From NCBI GenBank assembly GCA_963747255.1, contig CAVVEG010000017.1, positions 372,001 to 436,000 of the forward strand: 64,000 nt of DNA, given 5' to 3'. Numbering within the stretch: position 1 is the stretch's first letter; each line of letters begins with the position of its first letter. The translations under genes were made by a program, and so were the position numbers. Below the pieces are notes generated by a model. It worked only from the letters and a program-made list of their open reading frames with translations, was not told the DNA's origin and did no database searches. Below are positions 61,160-64,000 of the stretch, piece by piece. Origin of the DNA: CAIYRG01 sp963747255. Lineage in GTDB: Bacteria > Pseudomonadota > Alphaproteobacteria > Micropepsales > Micropepsaceae.

Positions 61160-64000
61160 ATGCGTCGCAATATTATTGCTCGTACATTGATTGCATCCGC
61201 ATCGGCATGGGCCGCGCTTGCATGGGGCGCTCCATTTGAAGGCACGCCGGCAAACGCCCAGTTCTCCACAACTGCTACCGTGAACGGGACGGACGGGCCT
61301 TGGGACCCGAGCAAACCCGGGGACCCCAGCTATGGCGATGTTTCGCCGCCGCCGCCGACTGGTCCCGCGGTTGTCCATTCGGGCTGCGACTTTAGCGCTG
61401 AGCGCGTATTCGTTCTCCAATATTCGGGAGGAACGACCACCACTAACGGGGTAGGATCAGGCGTCGATGCCAAGGGATATACTGGATTTCCGCCCCTGAA
61501 GAGCAATGCGCCAGGCGCTTATATTCCGGGTCCTGGGCCATACTTGAACGAAGTTGTCGGGACGTTTGCCGACACAAGTGGCGTGATCACCGGGACACCC
61601 TTTACCGTGGGCAATGGGCCGACACTGTTGTTTTCTCCGGGTGGCACCACCGGCCAGCTTCAGCTCGGTGTTAACGACAATCATTATGCCGACAATACCG
61701 GGTTAGTCACGATGTCGGTGTTGCAGCTGCCGGTTACAAATTGGACCGGCCTCGGCGTAGACAATATTTTTGCCAATTCCGGCAACTGGGACAGCGGACC
61801 TGTCACGGGGACTATCGAGGGCATTATCGATGGCAAGGGCGGCAGCGTTACGGTCGATGGCACCGCGGGGATTATCCTGGGGGCCAGTTCAGGCGACACG
61901 ACTGCTCTGGCGCTGATCAATGGCGCCACGCTCAACGATGACATCATCGTCGGCGATGCCGGCGTCGGCGGGTTCGACAACAACAACTCCACGCATAACG
62001 TTTCCGGCAATCTGATCCTCGGCAATCAATCCACAGGCAGCGGGACCTACACGATCGAAGGCAACAGCGCATCGACCAGTGTCACTTTCGCGAAAGGGTG
62101 TGGGACTCCGCCGTGCCAAACTCCGAACGGCGCGCTGATCGTCGGCGAAGCAGGCACGGGATCGTTCACGCAAGGCGCGGCGGATTTCTCCGATCCGAAC
62201 AATCAAGTCAACGTGGCAGGCGACCTCATCATCGGTCATCAAGGTTCTGGGAGCTCGCCACCCGTAACGAACAGCGTGGGTACCTACACTCTGAACGACG
62301 GAACATTGACCGTTGGCGGCAACGTGGGAGTCGGCACCGCCAGCACTGGCAACAATGTTTTCACGCAAAATGGTGGAACGCTGAAGATTACCGGATCGGC
62401 AAATGGCAAACCGGATTATGCCGGTGTTGGCACCAATGACCACACCGGTGAATTGTTCATCGGAGGCGGCGCGGGCTTCAACAATGACGGCGGCAAAGGC
62501 ACCTACAATCTCAACGGCGGCGAAATAGACACCAATCTCATCGAAGTCGGCCACGCCGGAACGGGGACGTTCAATCAAAGCGGCGGTACGGTCAATGCCT
62601 CCATTTGGCTCGGCAATGCTGGCGGCAGCAACGGCAACTACAATCTCAATAGCGGTACCATTAACGCTGGCCAGGAACTGGTCGCTCTTGGCGGTAGCGG
62701 AACTTTCGATCAGTCCGACGGCGTGAATAAGGACACCGGCCTGCTCGCAGTGGGCTGGCAATCCGCCGCGGGACTGTACACCCTCAGCGGAGGTTCAGTT
62801 AGCGCCGCGACAACCATCATCGGGGACGGCACCAGCACTGGCTGTGGCGGTTGCACCAACAGCCTGGGCGGCATGGGCACTTTGGACATGTCCGGCGGCT
62901 CGTTCAGTGCGGGTAAAATGACAGTCGGCAATTACAGCGAGGGCACGGTAAATCAGTCCGGTGGCACTATAACCGCGTCCTCGCTGACAATTGCGAACAT
63001 CGGCCACACCGACCAGCCCATCGATACATACAATCTCACCGGAACAGGCATCCTCAACGTCAGTGGCGACGAGGTTGTCGGTGTCGAGGGCAACGGCAAC
63101 TTTGTTCAGGGCACCTTGGGCGATGGCGGCACGACGCAGAACAACGTGACCGGGACCCTGTATGTCGGAGATGCTTTTGACGGGCGCGTCACTCCGGATG
63201 GGGCGACGAATATCCGTGAGGGTTCCTATACGCTGAACACGGGATCCCTCACCACCAACGAAACCGATGTCGGCGCGACCAGCATCGGCGGATTTACGCA
63301 GAATGGCGGCACGCACACGACGAATACTCTTGTCATCGGCGATCAGAACATCCTGCTTACGGGAAGCGGTACAAAAGACGACCCCTTCGTCGGCGGTCGG
63401 TCACAGGGCACCTATACGATGGCGGGCGGTGCGTTGAACGTAAATGACAATATGACCGTGGGTGACGCGGGCAATGGAAATCTGACCATCCATTCCGGTA
63501 CGATTACCGTCACCAATACCACCCAGGTCGGTGTCAACGGCGTCGGCACAGTGATTCAGGACGGCGGTAGTTTCACGACCGGCGTCTTGGATCTTTCGGT
63601 TCCCGCGGAAGTGGCAGCAGTTCCTATACGCTGAGTGGCAACGGTATCCTGAATACTCTCGTCGACCTGAATGTTGGGGGCTTGGGTACCGGGTCTACAT
63701 CTTTTGACCAATCCGGCACGAGCAGCGTCAATGTCGATGGCACTTTGCGCGTCGGCAGCGTCAACGGCAACGCCACCTATACCCTAACCGGCGGCACGCT
63801 CACGACCGGCATCACCGGGGGGAGCCTTACAGATCTGGGCCTTATAGGCGATGTGGTGATTGGTATTAACGGAGCCGGCGAATTGGACAATTCCGGCGGG
63901 CAGCAGATCAGTAAAAGTACTCAAGGCTTCACACTGGGTTTCTTTGGCGGCGCGAACGGAACTTACAAGCTCACTGGAACCGGTACCCTCGAAGTGACGG
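61160..64000 (+). CDS. secreted repeat-rich (beta-strand-repeat/autotransporter-like) protein, 3' partial, frameshift near 63600
   Basis: Over 900 residues seen; runs off the end. Signal peptide MRRNIIARTLIASASAWAAL ending near ANAQ. The body consists of repeats of about 40-60 residues, built on GTGTFNQSGGTVNA, GNYNLNSGTINAGQELV, GLYTLSGGSVSA, SIGGFTQNGGTHTTNTLVIGD, each with Asn/Thr/Gly-rich turns, giving a parallel beta-helix-like fold. Near 63600 the frame shifts; the other frame continues GSGSSSYTLSGNGILNTLVD and STSFDQSGTSSVNVDGTLRVGSVNG to the window end. It may end with PEP-CTERM or autotransporter barrel; the C-terminus is out of view. RBS GAGGGG before the ATG. Confidence 0.8.

Noticed and set aside
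1..64000. CRISPR arrays, tRNA or rRNA genes
   Set aside because: No regular spaced repeats and no recognisable tRNA or rRNA sequence seen by eye.

Overview
The window is a high-GC stretch of alphaproteobacterial chromosome. The lineage call rests on gene order and gene style: ntrBC and ntrYX, then a D-amino-acid transaminase, hfq, hflX and mazG; a fused ispDF with pgpA and cinA; dacC-tmk-holB-tatD-metallohydrolase; and mutY-DUF721-dsbA-smc. I cannot name the species. Molybdoenzymes, c-type cytochromes and an exosortase-type (PEP-CTERM) neighbour suggest a free-living respiratory bacterium, possibly a Rhizobiales or Micropepsaceae-like lineage (inference).

Layout. 1-9147: a metallophosphoesterase tail, an M23 peptidase, a PepSY membrane protein, gamma-glutamyltransferase, MsrA, glycine oxidase with a HIT protein, NAD kinase and MoaA. 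9273-17530: an orphan CoxL-like molybdoenzyme, an outer-membrane barrel, an AMP-forming ligase, LipA with a Coq10-like protein, CinA, PgpA and IspDF. 17618-29974: the nitrogen regulation block ntrB-ntrC / ntrY-ntrX-dat-hfq-hflX, facing mazG. It is split between ntrC and ntrY by a 2,517 bp IS1595-type element with terminal inverted repeats, an 8 bp target duplication and passenger genes. 30055-33652: a scar of an IS3 remnant and a second, truncated IS1595-like element with several small passenger genes. 33719-40587: a MetE-like protein, metallohydrolase, TatD, a Tmk-HolB fusion, DacC, a palindromic repeat and RlpA. 40789-45236: isoquinoline oxidoreductase-type molybdoenzyme subunits and a sulfite-oxidase-fold enzyme with its cytochrome b. 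45381-54448: a structured leader and lytic transglycosylase, a cytochrome c pair, a GNAT protein, a YadGH-like ABC exporter, MutY, DUF721 and DsbA. 54480-64000: SMC, a PrsT-like TPR protein and, behind a textbook sigma-54 promoter, a long secreted repeat protein running off the end.

Many conserved genes (smc twice, mutY, dsbA, rlpA, dat, the TPR protein and the repeat protein) are broken by single-base shifts. At least four of these can be placed at short homopolymers while the downstream frame stays well conserved. This looks more like residual sequencing error than decay, so frameshifts in the mobile elements should also be read with caution.

Most distinctive: the bounded IS1595 element with an HNH/zinc-ribbon passenger; the similar small TPxK-type proteins in both IS1595-like elements; the sigma-54 promoter and PrsT-like gene beside the repeat protein; the five-hairpin leader before the transglycosylase; and the Tmk-HolB fusion at a locus where metG is absent.
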